A stretch of 64,000 nt of DNA, from contig CAWJEX010000017.1 of the NCBI GenBank assembly GCA_963841995.1, positions 304,487 to 368,486 on the forward strand. Direction: 5' to 3'. The DNA is from DATDPM01 sp963841995 (GTDB lineage Bacteria; Pseudomonadota; Alphaproteobacteria; DATDPM01). The position numbers and the translations under genes are program-made. Below the pieces are notes generated by a model. The model was not told the DNA's origin, did not search any database, and worked only from the letters and a program-made list of their open reading frames with translations. Below, piece by piece: positions 54,800 to 62,874 of the stretch; the first letter of the stretch is position 1; each line of letters starts with the position of its first letter.

Positions 54800-55243
54800 G
54801 TGCCGAAGTGCCCGGTCGAAGAAATCTCGAAAGATGAGATCCGGTGGTTCGGCAACTACTGGATGAGCAAGTGCCGCGACCGCGCGGTTCCCCGGCGCGA
54901 CGACAGGGCGCCGGAGGATTTGGCAAGGCTCTGGCCCCATCTGATGATCGTCGATCGCTTCGAGGGGGAAGACCGCATCCGCCTGATGGGGACCGAGCTC
55001 GCCGAGCGCTACGGGCAGGACCTCACCGGCAAGAAAGTCTCCGAAGCCGGTTTCGGCGATAGTGAAGCCTACTGGATTTCGATTTACGACGAGATCTTCG
55101 CCGGAAAAAAACCGGTCTTTGGCCGCGACAGCTTCTACTGGCAGGACCGGGAATACGTGAAATACGAATGGGTCGGCGTTCCCCTCGCCGACGACGGCAT
55201 TACGGTCAATCAGCCGATGGGCTGCATCCTCTTCACGACCTAG
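54800..55243 (+). CDS. PAS-domain protein (PAS_5 type)
   Basis: A 147-residue single-domain protein resembling the alphaproteobacterial PAS_5 family: YWMSKCRDRAVPRRDD, then LWPHLMIVDRFEGEDRIRLMGTELAERYGQDLTGKKVSE. No output domain is attached. Ligand and partner are unknown. The start is GTG 54800; no other good start lies nearby. It is flanked by secreted-protein genes. Confidence 0.8.
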   Translation: MPKCPVEEISKDEIRWFGNYWMSKCRDRAVPRRDDRAPEDLARLWPHLMIVDRFEGEDRIRLMGTELAERYGQDLTGKKVSEAGFGDSEAYWISIYDEIFAGKKPVFGRDSFYWQDREYVKYEWVGVPLADDGITVNQPMGCILFTT

Positions 55244-55399
55244 TCAATCACTGGCATCACTCAATCATCGGTGACGAAATGCGCCGGTATGGCGGCGGTA
55301 ACGCACCGTCGATATCTCTCGTCTCATGATCGGCGTAATATTTCTCCGGCAGTTTCAACCTGCCGGCGATTCCGGCGTGACGACCTGAGAGCTGAACAC

Positions 55400-56002
55400 A
55401 TGAACCGGCGACTTCGCACCCGATTCGCATTTGGCGTTTTGATGGTCTTGTCCGCTTGCGCGCAACCCCGGTCGAACGCGCCGGAACCCACGCGATCGCC
55501 GCTTCTTAACGGCGTCACAATCGACGGCGGCAGCAATCCCAATAACGACATGCTGGCGCCGGACAATCGCGGCGATATGTTGGTCCTGAGCAACAATGTC
55601 GATTTCACGAAACTCGACAAAGGCAGAATCAAGAACATCGAGACGCTATCGATGCTGAATTCCGCCGGCGCCAAGAACAAGAGCATGATCATAATCGACA
55701 TCGTCCACGTTCTTGCCATGGCGGGCACCGGATATGCTGATCCCACCGATGCCGGCTACGATCGCCATCCCGCCCTTCGAATCGACGGCGATGCCGATGA
55801 TCGGCTGCTTGTGCTCGGCGGCGATGATAGCGCGATATCAAAGGCAACCGGCGGGCGCTGGCTCCACGGGGCCGGAAATGGAACCAACGGCGTTCCCGCG
55901 GGCTACGATCTTTATGTTCATGTGACGAAGGGGTTCAGCCCCACGGCCAATGCCGACGCCTATCTGGTGGTTCAGAAGGGCATCACCGTTAGGGCCCGGT
56001 GA
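55400..56002 (+). CDS. Putative lipoprotein with an RTX/adhesin-type beta module
   Basis: A 200-residue protein with a signal sequence and lipobox-like SAC near residue 19. The rest resembles the small beta modules at the C-terminal side of large repeat adhesins: an ...LRIDGDADDRLLVLGGDDS... core followed by a Gly/Asn-rich stretch and YLVVQKGITV. ATG 55400 starts the signal peptide; the upstream part of the frame is not conserved-looking. Assignment to the adhesin module is by eye and moderate. It ends 29 bases before the convergent comM fragment. Confidence 0.62.
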   Translation: MNRRLRTRFAFGVLMVLSACAQPRSNAPEPTRSPLLNGVTIDGGSNPNNDMLAPDNRGDMLVLSNNVDFTKLDKGRIKNIETLSMLNSAGAKNKSMIIIDIVHVLAMAGTGYADPTDAGYDRHPALRIDGDADDRLLVLGGDDSAISKATGGRWLHGAGNGTNGVPAGYDLYVHVTKGFSPTANADAYLVVQKGITVRAR

Positions 56003-56031
56003 CGGTCCTATCGCTCAACTCGAATTCGTCG

Positions 56032-56838
56032 TTATCCCATCATCTGTGGCGACAGCCGCCGATAGGACAACGCTTCGGCAATATGAACACGGGCAACTGT
56101 AGGTGCGCCACTGAGATCTGCAATGGTTCGGGCGACCCGCAAGACGCGGTGATAGCCGCGGGCCGAGAGTTTCATATTATCGACCGCATCGCCCAGAAGC
56201 TTCCGCCCCGCTTCGTCGAGGGCGGCGACCTCTTCCAATAATTGTCCATCGGCTTCCGCATTGGTCCGGATCTTCGGGTCGGAGCGTTCATAGCGCGCGG
56301 TTTGAATGTCCCTCGCCGCTTTGACCTGGGCCGCAACCTCCGCGCTGCCTTCGGCGGGCGGCGGCAGAGTCAAATCCGCGGCGGAAACCGCGGGCACTTC
56401 CACATGCAGATCGATGCGGTCAAAAAGCGGCCCGGAAATCTTCGATTGGTATTCGACGGCGCATTTGGGAACCCGGGCGCAGGCCCGCGCCGGATCGTCG
56501 AGATATCCGCAGCGGCAGGGATTCATTGTGGCCATGAGCTGAAACCGCGCCGGATAGGTGACATGAAAATTCACCCGCGCCACCGAAACTCGCCCGGCTT
56601 CGAGCGGCTGGCGCAGCGCCTCCAAACTCCCCCGGGCGAATTCCGGGAGTTCGTCGAGGAATAAGACACCGAGATGCGCCAAAGAAACTTCGCTGGGCTT
56701 GGCCCGCAACCCGCCGCCGACCAGTGCCGGGAGCGAGGCCGAATGATGAAGATCGCGAAACGGGCGCCGGCGGTGCATCGCCCCGCCCGGCAATCCGCCG
56801 GAAACGCTTTGGATGAGGCTCACCTCAAGCGCTTCCGG
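56032..56838 (-). pseudogene. comM: 5'-truncated comM/yifB (Mg-chelatase-like AAA ATPase)
   Basis: Encodes about the last 268 residues of a ComM/YifB protein, which is normally about 510 aa and acts as a branch-migration helicase in natural transformation. Walker B (GVLFLDELPEF), NPCRCG, the arginine-finger region and the C-terminal SARGYHRVLRVARTIADL domain are present. The N-terminal Lon-like domain and Walker A (GPPGAGKS-type) are missing. Similarity stops at EALEVS, encoded near 56836-56842, where foreign sequence begins. GTG 56823 is only the first possible start codon left. Confidence 0.9.
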
Positions 56839-56903
56839 TATTAGGTAGCAAACACACCTTGCGCCCCGGCGACCTTTCCTGATCGCTCCGCTACCATCAA
56901 TGC

Positions 56904-57338
56904 ATGACTGACTACGTGCTTACCGGCCTCGTTAAGCGCCGGGCCGAATTGACCGGCCAGATTGAGGCTACTCACGAAGCCTTGAGCAAGATGCTGGCGG
57001 ACCTGGAAAGTTTGGACGCTACGATCCTGCAATTCGATCCGAAGCATTGTGTCGAGGCGATCAGGCCCAAAGCTTTTAGACCTCCTAAGGACTGGTCGCA
57101 TCGCGGACAGATGACTCGCGTTTGTCTAAGCATCCTTCGGCAAGCAGTGGAACCGATGACAACGCGAGATATTGCCTTAGAGCTTCTCGTCTCGCGGGCG
57201 CTGGATAAGAACGATCAAAGGCTGCTCCGCTTGATGACCAAGCGAGTAGCCGTAGCGTTACGCGGGCAGATGGGGAATGGGCTGGTGAAGTCCCAGCAGG
57301 GACCGGGGCAGTTCATGCTTTGGGAGATTATAAAATGA
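56904..57338 (+). CDS. Island-associated coiled-coil / winged-helix-like protein, unknown function
   Basis: A 144-residue protein. The N-terminal third is a heptad-like helix (LVKRRAELTGQIEATHEALSK, shown in part). The C-terminal part (RGQMTRVCLSILRQA, then TTRDIALELLVSR) looks like a winged-helix. It ends GPGQFMLWEI. Similar small proteins recur in rhizobial genomic islands, but I know no function. It is the first gene inside the sequence that interrupts comM. ATG 56904 is preceded by CAATGC without a strong ribosome binding site. Confidence 0.7.
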   Translation: MTDYVLTGLVKRRAELTGQIEATHEALSKMLADLESLDATILQFDPKHCVEAIRPKAFRPPKDWSHRGQMTRVCLSILRQAVEPMTTRDIALELLVSRALDKNDQRLLRLMTKRVAVALRGQMGNGLVKSQQGPGQFMLWEIIK

Positions 57339-57420
57339 ACAACAGATAAATGTTTTCTATATCAATTGCTTAAGAGATTTCGGTCACATTAACGTCATAT
57401 TAAAATAGTTATCGATACGC

Positions 57421-57449
57421 TTGACACCTCACACACAGTGTCTTAAGTG
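57421..57449 (+). promoter_or_regulatory. Candidate promoter with an overlapping inverted repeat
   Basis: TTGACA (57421-57426) is followed after 16-17 bases by a weak -10-like TTAAGT. Between and around them, CACACAC and GTGTGTG form a 7-bp inverted repeat that could be an operator. This AT-rich stretch precedes the tandem hairpins and the NYN gene. Confidence 0.35.
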
Positions 57450-57454
57450 TGTGC

Positions 57455-57566
57455 ATGTTATTGCCCGCCTCGGGCGTTCTGTCCCTGGGGCATCTATTAT
57501 CCGCCCGCCCGTTTAGGGTGGGCTTCTATTTGCCAGGGGGTCGCCTATCAAGGTGACCCCCTTTCT
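57455..57566 (+). ncRNA. Candidate structured RNA with three tandem hairpins upstream of the NYN gene
   Basis: Hairpins are at 57463-57475 (GCCCG/CGGGC), 57503-57523 (8-bp stem with a G-T pair, then TTCTATTT) and 57536-57561 (10-bp stem with a G-T pair, then TTTCTC). The last two look like weak terminators. They follow a TTGACA element and end 43 bases before the NYN gene. This could be a short terminated RNA or a leader controlling the nuclease gene. Structure is seen; transcription is inferred. Confidence 0.35.
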
Positions 57567-57604
57567 CATCTCAGATAAAATTTTGGAGAGAAAGGGTTGG
57601 CCCC

Positions 57605-58204
57605 ATGGCAAACATCAAACTTTTTGTGGATTTTTGGAACTTTCAGCTGAGTTGGAAAAGTTATTTCAACCAGCCAGAAGGAAAACCACCAGTCCGTATA
57701 GCTTGGAAGGATGTTCCACAAGTTTTGATGGCGGAATTACCGGCAATCCTCGGCCCAACCATCCCGCTCGTATACAAGGGCACCAGAGTATACTCATCTG
57801 TAAGTCCAACCGCTGGAGGTAAAGAACAAGGCTTAAAAAAATTCCTCCATGGCGTATTGGGGCAGATGACGGGATTTCAGGTAAACGTGCGCGAGCGCCG
57901 CTCGAAAACGAGTTCTTGTCCGCACTGTACCAAAACAATTCAACGCTTCGTCGAAAAGGGAGTTGACACATCAATTGTCAGCGATCTTTTCGAAGGTGCG
58001 ATTAACGATTCGTACGATGTCGCCATTTTGATGTCGAACGATTCGGATTTCGTTCCAGCGATTGCCACCATCCAAGATCGCCTTAACAAGCAGGTGATCC
58101 ACGCCGGATTTAAGGAAGGTGGGGCTCAAATCCGAACCGGATGTTGGAGTCATATTTTTTTGGATGGGCCAGTGTCGATCAAACTTCGAGAGCCGACAAC
58201 CTAG
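57605..58204 (+). CDS. NYN-domain (LabA/DUF88-like) putative ribonuclease
   Basis: A 199-residue PIN-like nuclease candidate. The acidic motifs are VDFWNF at the N-terminus and DVAILMSNDSDFVPAI near residue 140, with EKGVDTSIVSDL between them, as in NYN/LabA proteins that cut RNA. A CPHC motif (residues 102-105) may bind zinc. The gene is markedly more AT-rich than its neighbours, indicating recent acquisition. Its last dozen residues (GPVSIKLREPTT) are probably encoded by the end of the adjoining IS1595 element, which overlaps it. No partner protein gene is evident. It may act in defence or RNA turnover. Confidence 0.8.
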   Translation: MANIKLFVDFWNFQLSWKSYFNQPEGKPPVRIAWKDVPQVLMAELPAILGPTIPLVYKGTRVYSSVSPTAGGKEQGLKKFLHGVLGQMTGFQVNVRERRSKTSSCPHCTKTIQRFVEKGVDTSIVSDLFEGAINDSYDVAILMSNDSDFVPAIATIQDRLNKQVIHAGFKEGGAQIRTGCWSHIFLDGPVSIKLREPTT

Positions 58205-58914
58205 AACGCTGCCAGTACCCTTTCCATTGCCTCGAAACCGGATGACGGGCCGCAGCGTCGGCAGCCATTAAATAAAGCTCGCCATTGCTGATCCGCCGGT
58301 TATCCTCGCGCCACGCCATTTCATCGGCGTAGGCCATGAGATACGGACCGGCAATGTGATGGTGGGTTCCGATTTCGGCGCGGCGCAACCGGGAGAAATA
58401 CGACTCGGCCCAATTCGTCGAAATGTCGCCGTCCGCATAAGCGTGGCTGTGGTTGATCCGCTTCATGTCGTAAGCGGCGTGAAGTGTGTCCCAGCTCGAA
58501 GCCTCATCGGCAAAGAGCACGCTTCCAGGTGTGACGTGATCGCGGATCACGGGAAGCGCCGCATCTTCAGATTTGAAAACGAAGGGCAGCGTCTTGCCTT
58601 TGCGCTCGCGCATTACAACAACAACGCGGCGCTTGCCGGAGCGTGTCCCGGTAAGCCTACGATCTAACCGATGCTCTTTGCGGTTCGCGGGTTTTACGTA
58701 TCCGCCAAAATACCCGCCATCCACTTCGACTTTTCCGGAAACTTTGCGACCATTGACAGTTGCGCCCATTGCCTCGCGAAGCTTATGTGCGAGCACGAAA
58801 GCGCTTTTGTATTGAACGTTCAGGTCACGGCTCAATTGAAGGGCGCTGTGGCCCTTAGCACCGTTGACGAAGATCGCGATCGCTAGGAGATAATCGCGGA
58901 TCGGTAGCTTGCGG
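58165..58914 (-). mobile_element. IS1595-family element remnant (3' part)
   Basis: Contains the transposase fragment described separately and a left end inside the NYN gene (about 58165, inferred from the sequence change). Its other half was displaced by the IS66 insertion at 58915 and must lie beyond the window. It is the oldest layer of the nest. Confidence 0.65.
58179..58914 (-). pseudogene. IS1595-family transposase, 5' part missing
   Basis: The fragment begins RKLPIRDYLLAIAIFVNGAKG and runs to a normal-looking stop at 58179. About 95 N-terminal residues, including the zinc ribbon typical of IS1595 transposases, are missing. The DDE-type residues VEVDGGYFGG, LFADEASSWD and NWAESYFSRLRR (DDNK/E type) are present. 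Upstream of 58914 the frame runs into the end of an IS66 element and is no longer transposase sequence. Inactive. Confidence 0.88.
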
Positions 58915-58944
58915 GTAAGCGTGTGGTTATAACCGCGGCCTATT

Positions 58945-60519
58945 TTATTGACGAACCATCCACGGCAGCAGGTCGTCGATCCTGTTGATGGGATGATCGG
59001 CGATGCGGGTGATGATGTTGCGGAGGTAAGCCTCGGGTTCGAGGCTATTGAGCTTTGCCGTTTCAACGATGGTATAGATGATGGCGGCGCGTTCGCCGCC
59101 GGTGTCGGAACCGGCGAAGAGCCAGTTCTTACGGCCGATCGCCAGAGGCCGGATGGCTCGTTCCGCGGCGTTGTTGCTGATCTCGAGCCTGCCGTCAGTC
59201 GTGTAGCGCGTCAATGACGACCAGCGGGACAAGGCGTAACGCAAAGCTTGTGCGAGCGAACTCTTGCCGCTGATCTTGTTAAGGGCCGCCTCGAAGGCAG
59301 CTTTCAGAACTTCGAGTTTGGGAACGGCTTGCTCGGTGCGAACCCTCTGGCGTTCGTCCGGTGACCAGCCCCAGATATTGGCTTCGATCGCAAACAGCTC
59401 GCCAATGCGCTCAAGCAGTTCGTGAGCCACCGGCGACGATGTGGCCGCGTGAACATCATAGACCTTACGTCGCGCATGCGCCCAGCAGGCAACTTCCAGC
59501 AGGCGCGGTTCTCCCGTCTTCGGGTTTGGTTCATAGAGGTGCTTAAACCCGGCATAGGCATCCGCGTGCAGATACCCCGAACAGCCTTTAAGCAAAGCTT
59601 CCGCCTGCGGCGCCGTGCGATCCGGCGCGTAGCGATAAAAGACGGCCGGCGGCGCCGTTGAGCCGAAGGGCCGTTCATCGCGTAGCGCAACCCATAATCG
59701 CCCCACTTTTGTTTTGCCGCGTCCCGGATCAAGCACCGGCACCGGCGTATCGTCGGCATGGATCACGGGACCTGCCCGCACATGCTTGCCAATCGCCTCG
59801 GCCAGCGGGGCCAGGAGAAAGGCCATCTGCCCAACCCATTGCGCCAGCGTCGAGCGATCGAGATCGACACCTCCACGCGCATAAATCTCGCTCTGCCGGT
59901 AAAGGGGGAGATGATCGTCGTATTTTGCAATCAACACATGGGCCAGAAGCCCGGGCCCCGGCATTCCTCGTTCAATCGGCAAAGACGGCATCGGTTCTTG
60001 CGTGATGGTCTCGCAGTCCCGGCAACTCATCTTGGGGCGGCTATGGACGATGACCTTGAAGTACGAGGGCACATATTCCAGCACCTCGCGTTCGTCGGTT
60101 CCGATCCGGCTGAGACGCGTCCCGCCGCAGGCGGGGCAGACACAGGCGGCGTCATGCTCAACGCGTTCCCTTGGCAGATGCTCGGGCAAGGGTTTGCGGA
60201 CAGGCTTTGATCTTTCCCGGGATGCTGCGGGCAAACAAGGTTGAGACGCCGTGCGCTGCTGCCGTTCGGCGCTTTCCGCCTGACCTTCCTCAAGCTCGCC
60301 CAGCAGCAACTCCATCTGCTCGATCTCGCGATCGAGCTTTTCCGAGGAGCGCCCAAACCGGGCCCGGCGCAGAATCGCCAGTTGAGCTTTCAGCTTTTCG
60401 ATGTGCAGCGTTTTGGCGTAAAGCTCGTCCTTGTAGATTTGGACTTCGGCCTGTAACGAGGCCGCAAAAATCCGCAGGTCATCAAGGTTTTTAGGAAGGG
60501 GAGCGGCTGCCAACGACAT
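58945..60519 (-). CDS. tnpC: IS66-family transposase TnpC
   Basis: A full-length DDE transposase (524 aa). The N-terminal leucine-zipper-like helix (LQAEVQIYKDELYAKTLHIEKL, shown in part) is followed by a zinc-finger CPACG...CRDC, and the catalytic triad lies in HADDTPV, HADAYAGF and NNAAERAIRP. It ends LLPWMVRQ. No frame break is seen. Without intact tnpA and tnpB the element is probably immobile on its own. Confidence 0.95.
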   Translation of the reverse strand: MSLAAAPLPKNLDDLRIFAASLQAEVQIYKDELYAKTLHIEKLKAQLAILRRARFGRSSEKLDREIEQMELLLGELEEGQAESAERQQRTASQPCLPAASRERSKPVRKPLPEHLPRERVEHDAACVCPACGGTRLSRIGTDEREVLEYVPSYFKVIVHSRPKMSCRDCETITQEPMPSLPIERGMPGPGLLAHVLIAKYDDHLPLYRQSEIYARGGVDLDRSTLAQWVGQMAFLLAPLAEAIGKHVRAGPVIHADDTPVPVLDPGRGKTKVGRLWVALRDERPFGSTAPPAVFYRYAPDRTAPQAEALLKGCSGYLHADAYAGFKHLYEPNPKTGEPRLLEVACWAHARRKVYDVHAATSSPVAHELLERIGELFAIEANIWGWSPDERQRVRTEQAVPKLEVLKAAFEAALNKISGKSSLAQALRYALSRWSSLTRYTTDGRLEISNNAAERAIRPLAIGRKNWLFAGSDTGGERAAIIYTIVETAKLNSLEPEAYLRNIITRIADHPINRIDDLLPWMVRQ

Positions 60520-60582
60520 GATTCTTGTGAATCATATTTGCGTTCGAAACACCACACTTTTTTGATGTCTCATGCGTTTTTT

Positions 60583-60819
60583 TCAGACGATGGCCGGACG
60601 CGGCGGCAGAGGGGCGGCAACCGTCCGCCGCCAATCAATGCCCTCAATCAACAGCGCCAGTTGCGCCGCGCTCAGATGCAGCCGTTCGTCAACAATCGGC
60701 GGCCACACAAACCGTCCCTTCTCCAGCCGTTTGGCATACAGGCACAGGCCCGATCCATCCCAATACAGCACCTTCACATAATCCCCGCGCTTGCTGCGGA
60801 ACACAAACACATGCCCGGA
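60583..60819 (-). pseudogene. IS66 TnpB, 5'-truncated
   Basis: The remaining 78 residues match the C-terminal two-thirds of IS66 TnpB (normally about 115 aa): SGHVFVFRSKRGDYVKVLYW, then YAKRLEKGRFVWPP and LLIEGIDWR. Similarity begins at SGHVF, immediately after the 32-bp palindrome at 60820-60851. The first 40 or so residues are missing. GTG 60810 is the first start codon left. Confidence 0.88.
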
Positions 60820-60851
60820 ATACGGATATGTGACGCGTCACATATCCGTAT
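60820..60851. repeat. Perfect 32-bp palindrome at the IS66/RIT junction
   Basis: The 16 bases from 60820 (ATACGGATATGTGACG) are followed immediately by their exact reverse complement. It lies at the point where IS66 tnpB is cut, so it probably marks the terminus or recombination core of the RIT element. Confidence 0.85.
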
Positions 60852-60869
60852 ATATGTGTCGGGCGCAGA

Positions 60870-60932
60870 TATGTGGCGGCGCGGCCTCATGGCGCGTAAT
60901 TCCGCGGTGATGGTGGGCTTTGCCGCCACATA
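60870..60932. repeat. 11-bp inverted repeat pair at the end of the RIT element
   Basis: TATGTGGCGGC (60870-60880) and GCCGCCACATA (60922-60932) are perfect inverted copies, 41 bases apart, between the palindrome and the end of ritC. Such subterminal repeats may be recombinase binding sites. Confidence 0.7.
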
Positions 60933-60936
60933 ATAC

Positions 60937-61944
60937 TCAGATGCTTTCCAGCAGCTGCAGCACCCTATCCTTGGGTTGGAACCGCGCCGGCTGTTTCCCT
61001 GAGACACCCGCCTTGTCCAGTCCGCGACGCATCATCTCGACATCGGCCGCAGCGTAGCGATGCGTTGTGGCGACTTGTGAGTGCCCAAGCCAGGCCTGGA
61101 TGGTCAGAAGGTCCACCCCTGACTGCAGCAGCATCATCGCGAGCGAATGTCGAAAGACATGCGGCGAAATGGATTTGCGCGCCAGTTCTGGCGTGTTCGC
61201 CATGGCCGCGGCGACAGCCCGCCGTACGATGTGGGTCGCTCCGAAGCGTGTCAATCGTGTCCCGTTTGTGCCCACGAAGAGCGGGCGCACCTCATAGTGC
61301 TCGACTCCACGCTCGCTCATCAACGCCTTCAGCGCTTTGACGAGATCGTCCGGCATCGGCACGATCCGCTCCTTGCGCCCCTTACCGCACAAGAGCACCT
61401 GTGGTCGCGGGCGATCGAGCCGAAGATCGCAGGCATCCACGCCGAGCGCCTCGGAAACACGCGCGCCGGTGCGTGCGAGGAAAAGCAGCAATACCCGATC
61501 TCGGCGCCCCCGCGGCGTTCGCTGATTCGGCGCGTCAATGATGGCGTCAAGCTCGTGTCGTGCGAGATGATGCGTCACCTCGGTGTGCGACTTCTTGACG
61601 GGGATGGCGAGGACGCGCTGTGCGATGCCGAGCGATGCAGGATCGTTCGCCGCCACATGATGGAAAAATGACCGGATCGCCGTCAGGCGTGCATTGCGCG
61701 TCTGGATCGTGTTCTTCCGCTTCTTCTCGAGCTCGTCCAGGAACGTGAGAATGAGGTCGCGGTCCAGATCCTCGACTGCCAGTGCACATGGCTTGCGACC
61801 GGTCCGTTGGGAGGCAAACAGGATCAACATGCGCAAGGCATCACGATAGCTGGCGATGGTGGAGCGGCTCGCGTTCCGTTGCTTGGTTAGCCGGTTGCGG
61901 AAGAAGGACTCCAGCAGCGGCGGGAGCGAGGAATGTACGCTCAT
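60937..61944 (-). CDS. ritC: RIT recombinase C (tyrosine site-specific recombinase)
   Basis: A 335-residue phage-integrase-type recombinase. An N-terminal SAM-like core-binding domain (SRSTIASYRDALRMLILFA) precedes the catalytic domain with Arg in ARTGARVSEAL, Lys in GKGRKERIVP, HVFRHSLA, and GHSQVATTHRY carrying the nucleophilic Tyr. All catalytic residues are present. The ATG overlaps the ritB stop (ATGA). Third gene of the trio. Confidence 0.92.
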   Translation of the reverse strand: MSVHSSLPPLLESFFRNRLTKQRNASRSTIASYRDALRMLILFASQRTGRKPCALAVEDLDRDLILTFLDELEKKRKNTIQTRNARLTAIRSFFHHVAANDPASLGIAQRVLAIPVKKSHTEVTHHLARHELDAIIDAPNQRTPRGRRDRVLLLFLARTGARVSEALGVDACDLRLDRPRPQVLLCGKGRKERIVPMPDDLVKALKALMSERGVEHYEVRPLFVGTNGTRLTRFGATHIVRRAVAAAMANTPELARKSISPHVFRHSLAMMLLQSGVDLLTIQAWLGHSQVATTHRYAAADVEMMRRGLDKAGVSGKQPARFQPKDRVLQLLESI

Positions 61945-62874
61945 GACGCGCCTCCACTGATGAAGGCGCGGTCAGCCGCCATGCCCAGCAGGTCGGCCGT
62001 GCCCGTTACGTAATAGGCGGTATCGGTGTAGCGGGCGTGGCCGAGATAGGTTGCCAGCAAGGGCAACAACGCTTGCACATCGGCCTTCTCTCGATGCCAG
62101 GCGACAAGACGCGTGACGGCAAAGCGGTGCCGCAGGTCATGTGGCCTCAAAGCCTTGTCGCTGTCGAGACCGGCAAGCTCGCAGGCTGCGCTGAACGCCA
62201 AATGGAGTTCCTGCCGGCGATAGTCGGTTGCCACGCGAGCTGAGAAAAAATGCGCAATCCTTCGGCGCCGGAAATGCTGCATCGCGATGCCGCGCGTACT
62301 TGCGTAGCGCCCCCAGCGTCGTGGTGTGGACCGGAACCAGACGATCCTTGCGGAACTTGGTCCTCCTGATGTGCAGGACGCCATCGACGAGATCGACGTC
62401 GGTGCGATCGAGGCGGAGCGCTTCGCCGGACCGCAAGCCCGTGCTCGCCAGCAATCCGACCAGTATCGCCAACACTACGCCCCGCTGGGGATATCCCGGC
62501 GAAACGCGACGGCATGCTGACATGAGCGATCCGAGCTCCATATCGCTCAGGATGCGCGGCGGCGGAATGGCGCGGGATCTGGGAAGCGCACGAGGATCGA
62601 GCGTCTCGGTTCGCGCGTCGTAGACAGCGAGATACTCGCAAAAGCGACGGACGACCCCATGATGAATGGCGCGACCGTTGGCCGTCCCTTCCCACGAGAA
62701 AATGAAGCTGAGCGCCATGTCCCGTGTCAGGGGACCCTCAAGCTGCCCGGCCTCCACATATCGGGCCAATGCGCGCAATATCGCGGTCTGCTTCTGGAAC
62801 GCATAGCCAAGCGAGCGACGTAGCGCGATATAGCCCTCGACCCTGTCGGCCAGTTCTTTGGCGAAGCTGCTCAT
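61941..62874 (-). pseudogene. ritB: RIT recombinase B, frameshifted
   Basis: Residues 1 to about 220 are read from ATG 62874 (SFAKELADRVEGYIALRRSLGYAF through FFLSSRGNRLS, both in part). Then the frame must change near 62213-62228 to continue YRRQELHLAF, RPHDLRHRFAV, GHARYTDTAYYV to the stop at 61941. The shift is one extra or two missing bases. Catalytic Arg (STGLRSGEAL), HDLRH and the terminal Tyr are thus split between two frames. Whole length would be about 310 aa. Confidence 0.85.

Larger units (their letters stand above)
58915..60819 (-). mobile_element. IS66-family insertion sequence, truncated at its tnpA/tnpB side
   Basis: The left end at 58915 starts GTAAGCG, as in IS66-family terminal repeats, and cuts the IS1595 transposase frame exactly there. 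tnpC is complete. tnpB keeps only its 3' part and stops being similar at about 60819, where a palindrome and RIT sequence begin. The right terminal repeat and tnpA are not in the window. It is the middle layer of the nest. Confidence 0.82.

Noticed and set aside
57463..57561. CRISPR array
   Set aside because: The three hairpins differ in sequence and spacing, there are no identical repeats with unique spacers, and no cas genes are present.
58945..59066. N-terminal extension of the IS1595 transposase
   Set aside because: These codons overlap the end of IS66 tnpC and the translation has no transposase similarity; the frame is open by chance across the junction.
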